From Enterococcus_G camelliae (lineage in GTDB: Bacteria > Bacillota > Bacilli > Lactobacillales > Enterococcaceae), in contig NZ_JBHUMO010000035.1 in NCBI RefSeq assembly GCF_042685105.1, forward strand, positions 1 to 25,701: a stretch of 25,701 nt of DNA, given 5' to 3'. Of this stretch, positions 7,543-14,921 are shown in pieces. Positions within the stretch are counted from its first letter, which is position 1, and the number at the start of each line of letters is the position of its first letter. The notes beneath the pieces were generated by a model that saw only the letters and a program-made list of their open reading frames with translations, had not been told where the DNA came from and searched no databases. Made by a program: the position numbers and the translations under genes.

Positions 7543-9293
7543 AAGGTATTCAATCACTTCTACGTTTGTTTCGCTACTTGAATCCCTATAAATTTCGTTT
7601 TGCCTTGGTTGTGCTCCTTACCCTAGTGAGTGTTGCGTTAAACGCAGCCTTACCCTATGTGATTGGTCTGCCAACTTCGGCGGTAGCTAAAAGCGTCTTA
7701 GCTGGTCAGCCAATCCAATTTGAATACATACGTAATCTTTTGGGATGGATTCTTTTTGTGGGGCTTGGTTATGGTGTTTCTCAGTTGTTAGCAGGAACAC
7801 TGATGACGACGGTTGTTCAGTCAGCCATGAAAGACTTGAGACAAGAAATTGATCAAAAAATTAACCGATTGCCAGTTGCTTATTTTGATCGACAAAAACA
7901 AGGGGATATTTTGTCGCGTGTAACCAATGATGTGGATGCAGTCGGTGGAGCATTGCAACAAGCATTTATTGGGATTGCTTCGGCTCTTCTTAGTCTTACG
8001 TTTGCTATCGGTATGATGTTCTACATCCAACCGTTAATGGCAAGTATTGCCTTGCTAATGATTCCAGCATCGTTTTTGATTTCGCGAACAATTGTTAAAA
8101 AATCACAAAAATATTTTAATGAAATGCAACAGTCTTTAGGGACAATGAATGGCTTCGTACAAGAGAACATGACAGGATTCAGTGTGCTTAAAATGTACGG
8201 ACGAGAAGAGCAGACATTCGCAGGTTTCCACCAAGTCAATCATCGGCTTCGTCATTTTGGCTTTCGAGCAACGGTCATTTCCGGCTTGATGATGCCGCTT
8301 GTCCAATTAACTGCTTATTTGACCTATATTGTGATGGCTGTCATGGGAATTCGTTACGTCATTCTTGGAACGTTGTTGGTTGGTCAATTGCAAGCTTTCA
8401 TTCAATACATTTGGCAAGTGAGTCAACCATTGGGGAATATTACACAATTATCTTCCCTACTGCAAAGTGCTTCTGCTGCTTCGAAACGGGTCTTCACTTT
8501 TTTGGATGAATCAGAAGAATCCATTGAAACCGAAACGCAGCATTTTCTTGCTCCCATACAAGGAGAGGTCATTTTTGACAATGTGTCATTTGCTTATACA
8601 CCGGAGAAGCCACTGATTCAATCATTTAATCTCCATGTGAAGCCGGGTCAAACGGTTGCTATTGTTGGACCAACAGGGGCGGGTAAGACAACATTGATCA
8701 ACCTGTTGATGCGCTTTTATGATGTGACTCACGGTGCAATTAAAATTGATGGGATTGATTCGCGGAATGTTTCACGCAAAGAAGTCCGTTCTTTGTTCGG
8801 AATGGTCTTACAAGACGCTTGGCTATATGAAGGGACAATTGCGGATAATATTCGGTTTGGTCGTCTCGCTGCTTCCGATTATGAAGTAGTTGATGCAGCA
8901 AAAGCCGCAAATGTGGATCATTTCATTCGCACGATGCCAAATGGCTATGAAATGGTTATCAATGCAGAAGGTGAAAATGTATCTTTGGGGCAAAAGCAAT
9001 TACTGACGATTGCACGAGCAATTTTAGCCAATCCCAAAATTCTTATTTTAGATGAAGCAACAAGTTCGGTTGATACACGAATTGAGCAACTAATTCAAAA
9101 AGCGATGGAAACGATGATGCAAGGTCGAACTAGTTTTATTATCGCCCATCGGTTATCAACCATTCGATCTGCTGATTTAATTTTGGTATTAAACAAAGGT
9201 CAAATTGTTGAGCAAGGAACTCATGAAACCTTACTGGCGAAAAATGGTTTTTACAGTGAATTGTACAATAGTCAGTTCGCTGAGGATCAATAA
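7539..9293 (+). CDS. efrB: Heterodimeric ABC exporter subunit, EfrB-like (catalytic half)
   Basis: Second half of the exporter, 584 residues: membrane domain to about 320, then the ATPase domain. Walker A is GPTGAGKTT (377-385), Walker B ILILDE with the catalytic glutamate E506, and the H-loop histidine is present (H537, in IIAHRLST). Its signature reads VSLGQ (481-485) rather than LSGGQ. This is the partner change expected when the composite site formed with EfrA's Walker motifs is inactive. Translation is coupled to efrA through an ATGA overlap, and an AGAGGAGGAG ribosome site lies inside the end of efrA. Predicted multidrug-type efflux pump in the cytoplasmic membrane. Confidence 0.87.
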   Translation: MKGIQSLLRLFRYLNPYKFRFALVVLLTLVSVALNAALPYVIGLPTSAVAKSVLAGQPIQFEYIRNLLGWILFVGLGYGVSQLLAGTLMTTVVQSAMKDLRQEIDQKINRLPVAYFDRQKQGDILSRVTNDVDAVGGALQQAFIGIASALLSLTFAIGMMFYIQPLMASIALLMIPASFLISRTIVKKSQKYFNEMQQSLGTMNGFVQENMTGFSVLKMYGREEQTFAGFHQVNHRLRHFGFRATVISGLMMPLVQLTAYLTYIVMAVMGIRYVILGTLLVGQLQAFIQYIWQVSQPLGNITQLSSLLQSASAASKRVFTFLDESEESIETETQHFLAPIQGEVIFDNVSFAYTPEKPLIQSFNLHVKPGQTVAIVGPTGAGKTTLINLLMRFYDVTHGAIKIDGIDSRNVSRKEVRSLFGMVLQDAWLYEGTIADNIRFGRLAASDYEVVDAAKAANVDHFIRTMPNGYEMVINAEGENVSLGQKQLLTIARAILANPKILILDEATSSVDTRIEQLIQKAMETMMQGRTSFIIAHRLSTIRSADLILVLNKGQIVEQGTHETLLAKNGFYSELYNSQFAEDQ

Positions 9294-9316
9294 TGAAAAG
9301 AAAGAAGGAACAAGTG

Positions 9317-9802
9317 ATGACGTATTTTATTGGCAAAGGTGCAGTGGTTGTCGGCGACGTTACATTAGGAGAAGATAGCAGTGTATGGTTTAACAGCGTA
9401 CTTCGAGCAGACTTGCATCCAATTGTAGTTGGTGATGAAACCAATGTGCAAGATGGCACCATTATTCACGTGGGAGATGATCATCCGACAATCATCAAAG
9501 AACATGTAACCATCGGCCATCAATGTATGATTCATGGTTGCACAATTGAGAAGGGCGCTTTGATTGGAATGAGCTCCATTATTTTAGATGGTGCAGTCAT
9601 CGGCGAAAACAGTCTGATTGGTGCTGGATCATTAGTGACAAAAAATACTGTGATTCCGCCCAATTCATTGGCTTTTGGTCGCCCTGCAAAAGTGATTCGG
9701 GAATTAACTTTAGAGGAAATTGCGGCCAATCACGCGAATACGGACCATTATGTTCGTTTATCAAAAGAGTTTCTGGCCAATCAATACCCCGAAAAAAAAT
9801 AA
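9317..9802 (+). CDS. Gamma-carbonic-anhydrase-like hexapeptide protein
   Basis: Left-handed beta-helix protein of the YrdA/gamma-carbonic-anhydrase family, 161 residues. Hexapeptide repeats run from GAVVVGDVTLGEDSSVWF to SLIGAGSLVTKNTVI. Candidate metal ligands are the histidines in TIIHVG, TIGHQC and MIHGCTI, as in the family. A longer frame starts at 9293, overlapping the efrB stop. I prefer the ATG at 9317 because AAGGA lies at the right distance and the product then begins like its relatives (MTYFIGKGAVV). It probably shares the efrAB transcript. Carbonic anhydrase activity is not certain, since many members have no proven enzyme function. Confidence 0.85.
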   Translation: MTYFIGKGAVVVGDVTLGEDSSVWFNSVLRADLHPIVVGDETNVQDGTIIHVGDDHPTIIKEHVTIGHQCMIHGCTIEKGALIGMSSIILDGAVIGENSLIGAGSLVTKNTVIPPNSLAFGRPAKVIRELTLEEIAANHANTDHYVRLSKEFLANQYPEKK

Positions 9803-9825
9803 TACGCGCATAAATTTTTTGCACT

Positions 9826-9878
9826 AAAAAACCATCACACCGCGACTACTCCGAGTGGCACGTGTGATGGTTTTTTTT
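9826..9878. terminator. Bidirectional terminator between convergent genes
   Basis: 15-bp perfect inverted repeat (9826-9840 with 9862-9876) with A-tract and T-tract ends and a 21-base loop. It lies between the + gene ending at 9802 and clpP ending at 9881. Confidence 0.9.
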
Positions 9879-9880
9879 GC

Positions 9881-10465
9881 TTATTTTTTATTGACAAGAA
9901 TTTGATCGATTAGACCATAATCTTTGGCTTCTTGTGCCGTCATAAAGTTATCACGGTCTGTATCTTTTTCGATAACATCAAGCGGTTGACCAGTACGTTC
10001 TGCCAAAATATTGTTTAGGCGTTCGCGAGTTTTTAGGATGTGTCGTGCCGCAATTTCAATTTCAGTTGCTTGTCCTTGCGCACCACCTAAAGGTTGATGA
10101 ATCATGATTTCTGCATTGGGTAAAGCAAAACGTTTGCCTTTTGCTCCAGCTGTTAAAAGAAAGCTACCCATTGAAGCAGCCATGCCCATTACGATGGTTT
10201 GAACATCTGCTTTGACAAAGTTCATCGTATCAAAAATGGCCAAACCAGCTGTCACGCTACCACCAGGAGAATTAATATAAAGGTAGATATCTTTTTCTGA
10301 ATCTTGGGCATCTAAAAAAAGCAACTGAGAGATGATTGAGTTTGCTAAGTCATCTGTGACTTGTCCACTTAACATGATGATTCGATCTTTTAAGAGACGA
10401 GAATAGATGTCGTACGCTCTTTCACCCCGTGATGATTGTTCAATAACTGTTGGAATTAAATTCAT
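9881..10465 (-). CDS. clpP: ATP-dependent Clp protease proteolytic subunit
   Basis: Serine peptidase that forms the tetradecameric chamber used with ClpX/ClpC/ClpE ATPases for protein quality control. The 194-residue product has the catalytic triad S98 (GMAASMGS), H123 (MIHQPLGG) and D172 (TDRDNFM) at the canonical positions. The frame extends upstream to 10549, but AAGGAGGAG placed before the ATG at 10465 and the family N-terminus MNLIPTVIEQSSRGERAYDI fix the start. Control by CtsR is indicated by the operator that overlaps its promoter. Confidence 0.97.
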   Translation of the reverse strand: MNLIPTVIEQSSRGERAYDIYSRLLKDRIIMLSGQVTDDLANSIISQLLFLDAQDSEKDIYLYINSPGGSVTAGLAIFDTMNFVKADVQTIVMGMAASMGSFLLTAGAKGKRFALPNAEIMIHQPLGGAQGQATEIEIAARHILKTRERLNNILAERTGQPLDVIEKDTDRDNFMTAQEAKDYGLIDQILVNKK

Positions 10466-10530
10466 GGAAAACTCCTCCTTAAATTCTATAAAGTCAGTGT
10501 AGCACAATGCTGTGCCAAAACCTAAAAGTA

Positions 10531-10559
10531 AGTATACACACAAGGTCAATAAAGGTCAA
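10531..10559 (-). promoter_or_regulatory. clpP promoter
   Basis: On the minus strand, TTGACC (10554-10559) and TATACT (10531-10536) have a 17-base spacer, about 65 bases before the clpP ATG. Confidence 0.8.
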
Positions 10560-10560
10560 A
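10544..10560. promoter_or_regulatory. CtsR operator
   Basis: Tandem heptads GGTCAAT-AAA-GGTCAAA match the CtsR heat-shock operator (RGTCAAA-NAN-RGTCAAA) with one mismatch. The site covers the -35 element and part of the spacer of the clpP promoter, so bound CtsR would block RNA polymerase. It is also upstream of the divergent gene at 10640. Confidence 0.88.
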
Positions 10561-10602
10561 TAAAAAAATCGACGGAAAATGATACTAAAAAAAAGGGAAA
10601 AA

Positions 10603-10611
10603 TGCTAAAAT
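10603..10611 (+). promoter_or_regulatory. Extended -10 promoter for the gene at 10640
   Basis: TGCTAAAAT is an extended -10 element; there is no good -35. It lies 28 bases before the ATG. Confidence 0.5.
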
Positions 10612-10639
10612 GAAAGACAAAGAATGAGGGGGTTTTTCT

Positions 10640-11158
10640 ATGACCTATTTTTTCATTGGCTTACTGGGCGTGTTTGTTGGCGCAGCCATCGTCACGTTTA
10701 CGTTCAATTTACGAATTCGTTATGATGAACGAAAAGAAAAATATCGTCGTGAGATGGATCATAAGGTAAAAGAAATTGAAACATTGGTGTTACTAAACAA
10801 AAAAATTATTGAAATTCTTGAAAAACGAATTGTCATGATGGATAAATATGTCAGTTTTGACGCGTTTGATGATTGTTATATTACGGTGGATGATTACATT
10901 TATCTTCAATCATTTGCCGCACAAAATAGTTTTTATCTACCAAATTATTTTATTGAGGAATTTTTTAAAAAAATTGCTACAAGAAAAGTGGTGTTATCAC
11001 CGGAAGAAACTGTCCAAGTGGGTGGGTACACCTTTAAGGGTGGCCGGGTTCTAATGGAACAGTTTTCTGATAAAATCAAAGAAATGATTTATGAACGTAA
11101 GGTACAATTGAAGCAACAAACAGACAAACCATTTACATATTTTTCCAATCCTTTATAA
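10640..11158 (+). CDS. Unrecognised membrane-anchored coiled-coil protein
   Basis: I do not recognise this 172-residue protein. It has one N-terminal membrane helix (about 2-22, MTYFFIGLLGVFVGAAIVTF). A charged, likely coiled-coil stretch follows (about 28-68, rich in Lys/Glu/Arg). Then comes an aromatic and acidic region (VSFDAFDDCYITVDDYIYLQ) and a basic C-terminus. The topology suggests an outside or in-membrane N-terminus with a cytoplasmic body. A GAGGGGG ribosome site precedes the ATG, and codon use is like that of the neighbours. It diverges from clpP and shares the intergenic region with the CtsR site. It reads as a real gene: a ribosome site, an extended -10 promoter and a terminator-like hairpin downstream. 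Confidence 0.75.
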   Translation: MTYFFIGLLGVFVGAAIVTFTFNLRIRYDERKEKYRREMDHKVKEIETLVLLNKKIIEILEKRIVMMDKYVSFDAFDDCYITVDDYIYLQSFAAQNSFYLPNYFIEEFFKKIATRKVVLSPEETVQVGGYTFKGGRVLMEQFSDKIKEMIYERKVQLKQQTDKPFTYFSNPL

Positions 11159-11213
11159 AATAGCCGAGAACCCTCGCGATTTTAGTCATGAGCGGTTCAA
11201 AGTAAACGATAAG

Positions 11214-11258
11214 CGAAGTCGCCTCAGACAATTGGGTCAGAAATAGCGGCTTCGTTTT
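11214..11258 (+). terminator. Probable terminator after the gene at 10640
   Basis: CGAAGTCGC (11214-11222) pairs with GCGGCTTCG (11246-11254) with one G-T pair, and TTTT follows. The 23-base loop makes it a moderate rather than strong terminator. Confidence 0.55.
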
Positions 11259-11311
11259 CCAATAGTCAGCAAAAAGCGCACCTGAAAATGTGAAAGAAAA
11301 GGAGAGTTCGC

Positions 11312-12037
11312 ATGCAAATACTTGCCCATCGAGGAAGTAGCGGGGTGGCACCAGAAAATACGTTGCCTGCTTTTGCAGAGGCGATACGTTCCGGTGCCAC
11401 GGGAATTGAATTGGATGTCCACTTGTCATTGGACCAACAATTGGTGGTGATTCACGATGAGTCTGTCGAGCGCACAACCAATGGCAAAGGGCTTGTCCGC
11501 GGGAAGACAGTTGCGGAGCTAAAAAAATTGGATGCTGGCAGTTGGTTCAATGCTCGTTACAAAGCCACAAGAATTCCAACTTTAAAAGAAGTTTGTGATC
11601 TACTAGTATTGCGTAATTATCGCGGCGTGCTAGTCATTGAATTAAAGACAGACAATTACGCTTATCCAGAAATTGAAGAAAAGCTAGCAGCTTTTATGAT
11701 GAGCCAAGTATGGCCATTTACCTATTGGTATTGTAGCTTTCGCTATGATTCCTTGCAAAAAATGGCTACTTTGGACCCCAATGCGCCGTTGGATTGGCTC
11801 ATCCGATCTTTTCGAGGAAACTATGAACGAGCAGCGAATAGTCCGTTCTTAGAAGGGGTTCATCTGAAATTAAGTGGTGCATTAAAAGAGCGTCAACAAG
11901 TCGAACAATTTCCCAAAGCCGTGCGCATCTGGACGGTAAATAATGAGCGTGAGATTCATGAAGCAGTAAATTTGCCTGTTGCAGGTGTAATTACTAATTT
12001 TCCTGACCGTGTGCATGGAATGCTAGACCGTGTCTAA
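11312..12037 (+). CDS. Glycerophosphodiester phosphodiesterase
   Basis: GDPD-family enzyme (241 residues) that hydrolyses glycerophosphodiesters to glycerol-3-phosphate and an alcohol. The catalytic signature begins the protein: AHRGSSGVAPENTLPAF (His, Arg, Glu-Asn), followed by GIELDVHLSLDQQLVVIHDE with the metal-binding E-x-D and the second catalytic His, then the ELK segment and a C-terminal WTVNNERE. There is no signal peptide or membrane helix, so it should be cytoplasmic, acting on lipid headgroup breakdown products. AAAGGAGAG sets the ATG. MiaA follows after about 40 bases, likely on the same transcript. Confidence 0.93.
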   Translation: MQILAHRGSSGVAPENTLPAFAEAIRSGATGIELDVHLSLDQQLVVIHDESVERTTNGKGLVRGKTVAELKKLDAGSWFNARYKATRIPTLKEVCDLLVLRNYRGVLVIELKTDNYAYPEIEEKLAAFMMSQVWPFTYWYCSFRYDSLQKMATLDPNAPLDWLIRSFRGNYERAANSPFLEGVHLKLSGALKERQQVEQFPKAVRIWTVNNEREIHEAVNLPVAGVITNFPDRVHGMLDRV

Positions 12038-12079
12038 TAGCGAATCAGGAACAGAGAAAGAATAGGATCAAAAAAGAAA

Positions 12080-13039
12080 ATGGAGAAAACAACACCAGAA
12101 GAAAAACAAAAAGTGATCGTGATTGTCGGTCCAACGGCGGTTGGCAAAACCGCGCTTAGCATCGATTTGGCCCAAGCTTTGGATGGCGAAATTATTAGTG
12201 GTGATTCTTTGCAAGTGTACCGAGAGTTGGATATTGGTACAGCCAAAGCCACTGCAACGGAACAAGCAGCAGCGGTTCATCATTTAATCGATATTCGTGA
12301 TTGGCAGGACACGTATTCTGTTGCAGATTTTCAAAAGGAGGCCCGTGCGGCAATTGCGGCAATTTCCCAAAAAGGGAAACTACCAATTATAGTGGGGGGA
12401 ACAGGTCTCTATATTCAAGCGTTATTGTTTGATTACAAATTAGGTAGTGACGGAATTCAATCAAAGGAACAACAGCAGCTTGTTCAACAACTAGAAACAG
12501 ACACTGCGGAGTGGTCCAACGAAAAGCTTTGGCAGCACTTGCTTTTGCATGATCCATTAGCAGCCAAACAGCTTCACCCTAACAATCGTCGCAAAGTTTT
12601 TCGGGCAATAGAAGTCATACTAACGACAGGCCATAGCATAACAGCGCCCAAAGAAACACCGGTACCTTTGTATGATTATTTTCTAATTGGGCTAACAACG
12701 GAGCGAGCATTGTTGTACGAGCGAATCAATCAGCGTGTCCTCGCAATGGTTGATCAGGGATTGATGGAAGAAGCCAAACGCTTTCTTGCGTTTCCAGATG
12801 TTCAGGCAGCCCAAGGGATTGGGTACAAAGAATGGCTACCCTATTTCCGCGGAGAGTTGACACTTGAAGAAACCGTCGCATTGATTCAACTGCATTCAAG
12901 ACGATATGCCAAACGCCAACTGACATGGTTTCGAAATCGAATGACCCCGCTTTGGATTGATTTGTTGGCCCACCCAGAGGAGGAAGTATTGTTAGTCGAT
13001 CAGTTGCAAAAGTGGAGGAGGATTGCTTGTGATAAGTAG
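12080..13039 (+). CDS. miaA: tRNA dimethylallyltransferase
   Basis: Adds the dimethylallyl group to A37 of tRNAs that read UNN codons. The 319-residue protein has the P-loop GPTAVGKTALS near residue 16, the family DSLQVYRELDIGTAK segment, PIIVGGTGLYIQAL and the C-terminal HSRRYAKRQLTWFRN segment. The ATG at 12080 has only a weak ribosome site (TAGGA, far upstream), so translation may be modest or coupled to the upstream gene. The last 11 bases overlap hflX, a common miaA-hflX arrangement. Confidence 0.96.
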   Translation: MEKTTPEEKQKVIVIVGPTAVGKTALSIDLAQALDGEIISGDSLQVYRELDIGTAKATATEQAAAVHHLIDIRDWQDTYSVADFQKEARAAIAAISQKGKLPIIVGGTGLYIQALLFDYKLGSDGIQSKEQQQLVQQLETDTAEWSNEKLWQHLLLHDPLAAKQLHPNNRRKVFRAIEVILTTGHSITAPKETPVPLYDYFLIGLTTERALLYERINQRVLAMVDQGLMEEAKRFLAFPDVQAAQGIGYKEWLPYFRGELTLEETVALIQLHSRRYAKRQLTWFRNRMTPLWIDLLAHPEEEVLLVDQLQKWRRIACDK

Positions 13040-14264
13040 AGAAAAAGTCATTTTAGTTGGAGTTGAAACCGAAGAAAACTACCGTCACTTTGAGTCATCA
13101 ATGCAAGAGCTGGTTCAATTGGCAAAAACAGCTGAAGCAGAAATTGTCCAATTATTCACTCAAAAGAGAACGACGGTTGATCGTCAATCCTTGGTTGGAA
13201 AAGGCAAATTGCAGGAACTACAGCGATGCATCGAGGAAGAAGAGATTGATTTGGTTATCTTTAATCAAGAGCTATCTCCTCGGCAACAACAAATCATCAG
13301 TGAAGCAGTGGGTGTATTGGTTTTAGACAGAGTTCAACTCATCCTGGACATTTTCGCTTTGCGAGCCAGGTCAAAGGAAGGGAAATTACAAGTAGAGTTG
13401 GCTCAATTGAATTACTTATTGCCACGACTGGTTGGTCAAGGGGCATCCATGTCCCGTTTGGGCGCTGGGATTGGTACCCGCGGACCAGGTGAAACAAAAT
13501 TAGAGACCGATCGACGCCATATCCGTGATCGAATTGCCAAAATTAAACGTGAACTAAAACAAGTTGCCGATCATCGTGAAAGGACCCGCACTCGAAGAAG
13601 TCAGCATGCTACGTTACAAATTGGTTTGATTGGTTATACCAATGCGGGCAAGTCAACGATTTTAAATCGCCTGACTGCAGCGGATACCTATGAACAAGAT
13701 CAATTATTTGCAACGCTTGATCCGCTAACAAAAAAATGGCGGTTACCAGAAGGACTAACTGTGACGTTAACAGATACTGTAGGCTTTATCCAAGAACTAC
13801 CCACACAGTTGGTTGATGCGTTTCATTCTACGTTAGAGGAGAGCCAAGATATGGATATCTTACTCCACGTAGTTGATGCCAGTTCGCCTGAGCGCATTCA
13901 GCAGGAGGCAACTGTCTTGAAGCTGATGAAAGACCTAAAGCTAGACACCATCCCAACGTTAACAATATACAATAAAGCCGATAAAATAGTAGCAAACCAA
14001 TTTATTCCGACCCTTTTTCCAAATATTCTTGTGTCGGCGAAAAACTTTCAAGGAAAAGAGGCCCTAGCACAAGGAGTCAAACGATTTTTGATGGCAATTT
14101 GGGAACCGTATGAACAATGGTTACCAGCAGAAAAAGCAGGTCAGTTGGTGACCATTGAACGACAAACGTTGATTATTTCGAAGACGTTCGACGAACAACA
14201 AAATAGCTACCATCTTCGTGGCTTCCGCGAAAAAAATGACGACAATGCCAACGTGGAAGAGTAA
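13029..14264 (+). CDS. hflX: Ribosome-associated GTPase HflX
   Basis: HflX splits stalled or hibernating ribosomes under stress. The 411-residue protein contains the N-terminal HflX domain with the GIGTRGPGETKLETDRRHIR signature and then a G domain: P-loop GYTNAGKST (about 202-210), DTVGF (about 249-253) and NKAD (about 315-318). A frame opens at a TTG at 13023, but GGAGGAGG seven bases before the GTG at 13029 makes that the start. The gene overlaps miaA by 11 bases, implying coupled translation. Confidence 0.95.
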   Translation: MISREKVILVGVETEENYRHFESSMQELVQLAKTAEAEIVQLFTQKRTTVDRQSLVGKGKLQELQRCIEEEEIDLVIFNQELSPRQQQIISEAVGVLVLDRVQLILDIFALRARSKEGKLQVELAQLNYLLPRLVGQGASMSRLGAGIGTRGPGETKLETDRRHIRDRIAKIKRELKQVADHRERTRTRRSQHATLQIGLIGYTNAGKSTILNRLTAADTYEQDQLFATLDPLTKKWRLPEGLTVTLTDTVGFIQELPTQLVDAFHSTLEESQDMDILLHVVDASSPERIQQEATVLKLMKDLKLDTIPTLTIYNKADKIVANQFIPTLFPNILVSAKNFQGKEALAQGVKRFLMAIWEPYEQWLPAEKAGQLVTIERQTLIISKTFDEQQNSYHLRGFREKNDDNANVEE

Positions 14265-14286
14265 TATTACAAAAAAGAAACCAAAT

Positions 14287-14376
14287 TAAGCGTGAAAGTG
14301 TCAATTTATCAAGGAATGGAACGTATTTCTACAACGTTTCTTTGATAGGAAAATTGATACAAACGCTTATTTTTTT
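14287..14376 (+). terminator. Long stem-loop terminator after hflX
   Basis: An imperfect hairpin of about 80 bases. Outer arms TAAGCGT and ACGCTTA, then GTGTCAATTT with AAATTGATAC, then ATCAA with TTGAT, and an inner AACGT with ACGTT. A T-tract follows at 14370-14376. It ends the hflX transcript just before the glnR promoter. Confidence 0.75.
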
Positions 14377-14409
14377 ATGTTTTTTAGGAGATTTTTATTA
14401 CGAAAATAA

Positions 14410-14426
14410 TGTAATATTATCTAACA
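14410..14426 (+). promoter_or_regulatory. GlnR box
   Basis: TGTAA-N7-TAACA fits the GlnR/TnrA consensus TGTNA-N7-TNACA exactly. It ends seven bases before the -35 hexamer of glnR, so GlnR should repress its own operon when glutamine is plentiful. Confidence 0.9.
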
Positions 14427-14433
14427 TGAAATC

Positions 14434-14462
14434 TTGACAGTTATTTGAATGCTTGCTATAGT
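14434..14462 (+). promoter_or_regulatory. glnRA promoter
   Basis: Perfect TTGACA (14434-14439), 17-base spacer ending in TGC (extended -10), and TATAGT (14457-14462). A strong sigma-A promoter. Confidence 0.92.
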
Positions 14463-14505
14463 TTTAGTAGATTGAAAAGGGTTGCTGAAAAGGAGGAGAG
14501 AATTT

Positions 14506-14889
14506 ATGCGCGAAAAAGAACTACGACGCTCTATGTCAGTTTTTCCCATTGGAACAGTCATGAAGCTAACCGATTTGACTGCTCGACAAATTCGGTATTA
14601 TGAAGAACAGAACTTGATTCACCCAGAACGAAGTGAAGGCAATCGACGCATGTATTCGCTCAATGACATTGATACACTCTTAGAAATTAAGGATTATCTA
14701 TCCGATGGTTTGAATATGGCAGGGATTAAGCGTGTGTATGAAATGAAAAAAGAGGAAGAAGAAGCGGCCATTCATAAACAAACATTGACCGATAATGATG
14801 TGAGACGGATTTTTTACGATGAAATTTTGCTTCAAGGAGGATTAAATCAAGCCAATCCTTACCATCAAAGAGGGCCTAAACTGAATTAA
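14506..14889 (+). CDS. glnR: Glutamine synthetase repressor GlnR (MerR family)
   Basis: 127-residue MerR-type regulator of nitrogen assimilation. The winged-helix domain includes FPIGTVMKLTDLTARQIRYY and YEEQNLIHPERSEGNRRMYS. The rest is an acidic helix and a short C-terminal tail ending QRGPKLN, the part that senses feedback-inhibited glutamine synthetase in Bacilli. The frame opens at 14482, but AAGGAGGAG before the ATG at 14506 and the family start MREKELRRSMSVFPIG fix the start. Preceded by its own operator and followed by glnA after 32 bases. Confidence 0.96.
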   Translation: MREKELRRSMSVFPIGTVMKLTDLTARQIRYYEEQNLIHPERSEGNRRMYSLNDIDTLLEIKDYLSDGLNMAGIKRVYEMKKEEEEAAIHKQTLTDNDVRRIFYDEILLQGGLNQANPYHQRGPKLN

Positions 14890-14921
14890 GTTTTGGAATA
14901 TAAAAAAAGGAAGATGAAAAA

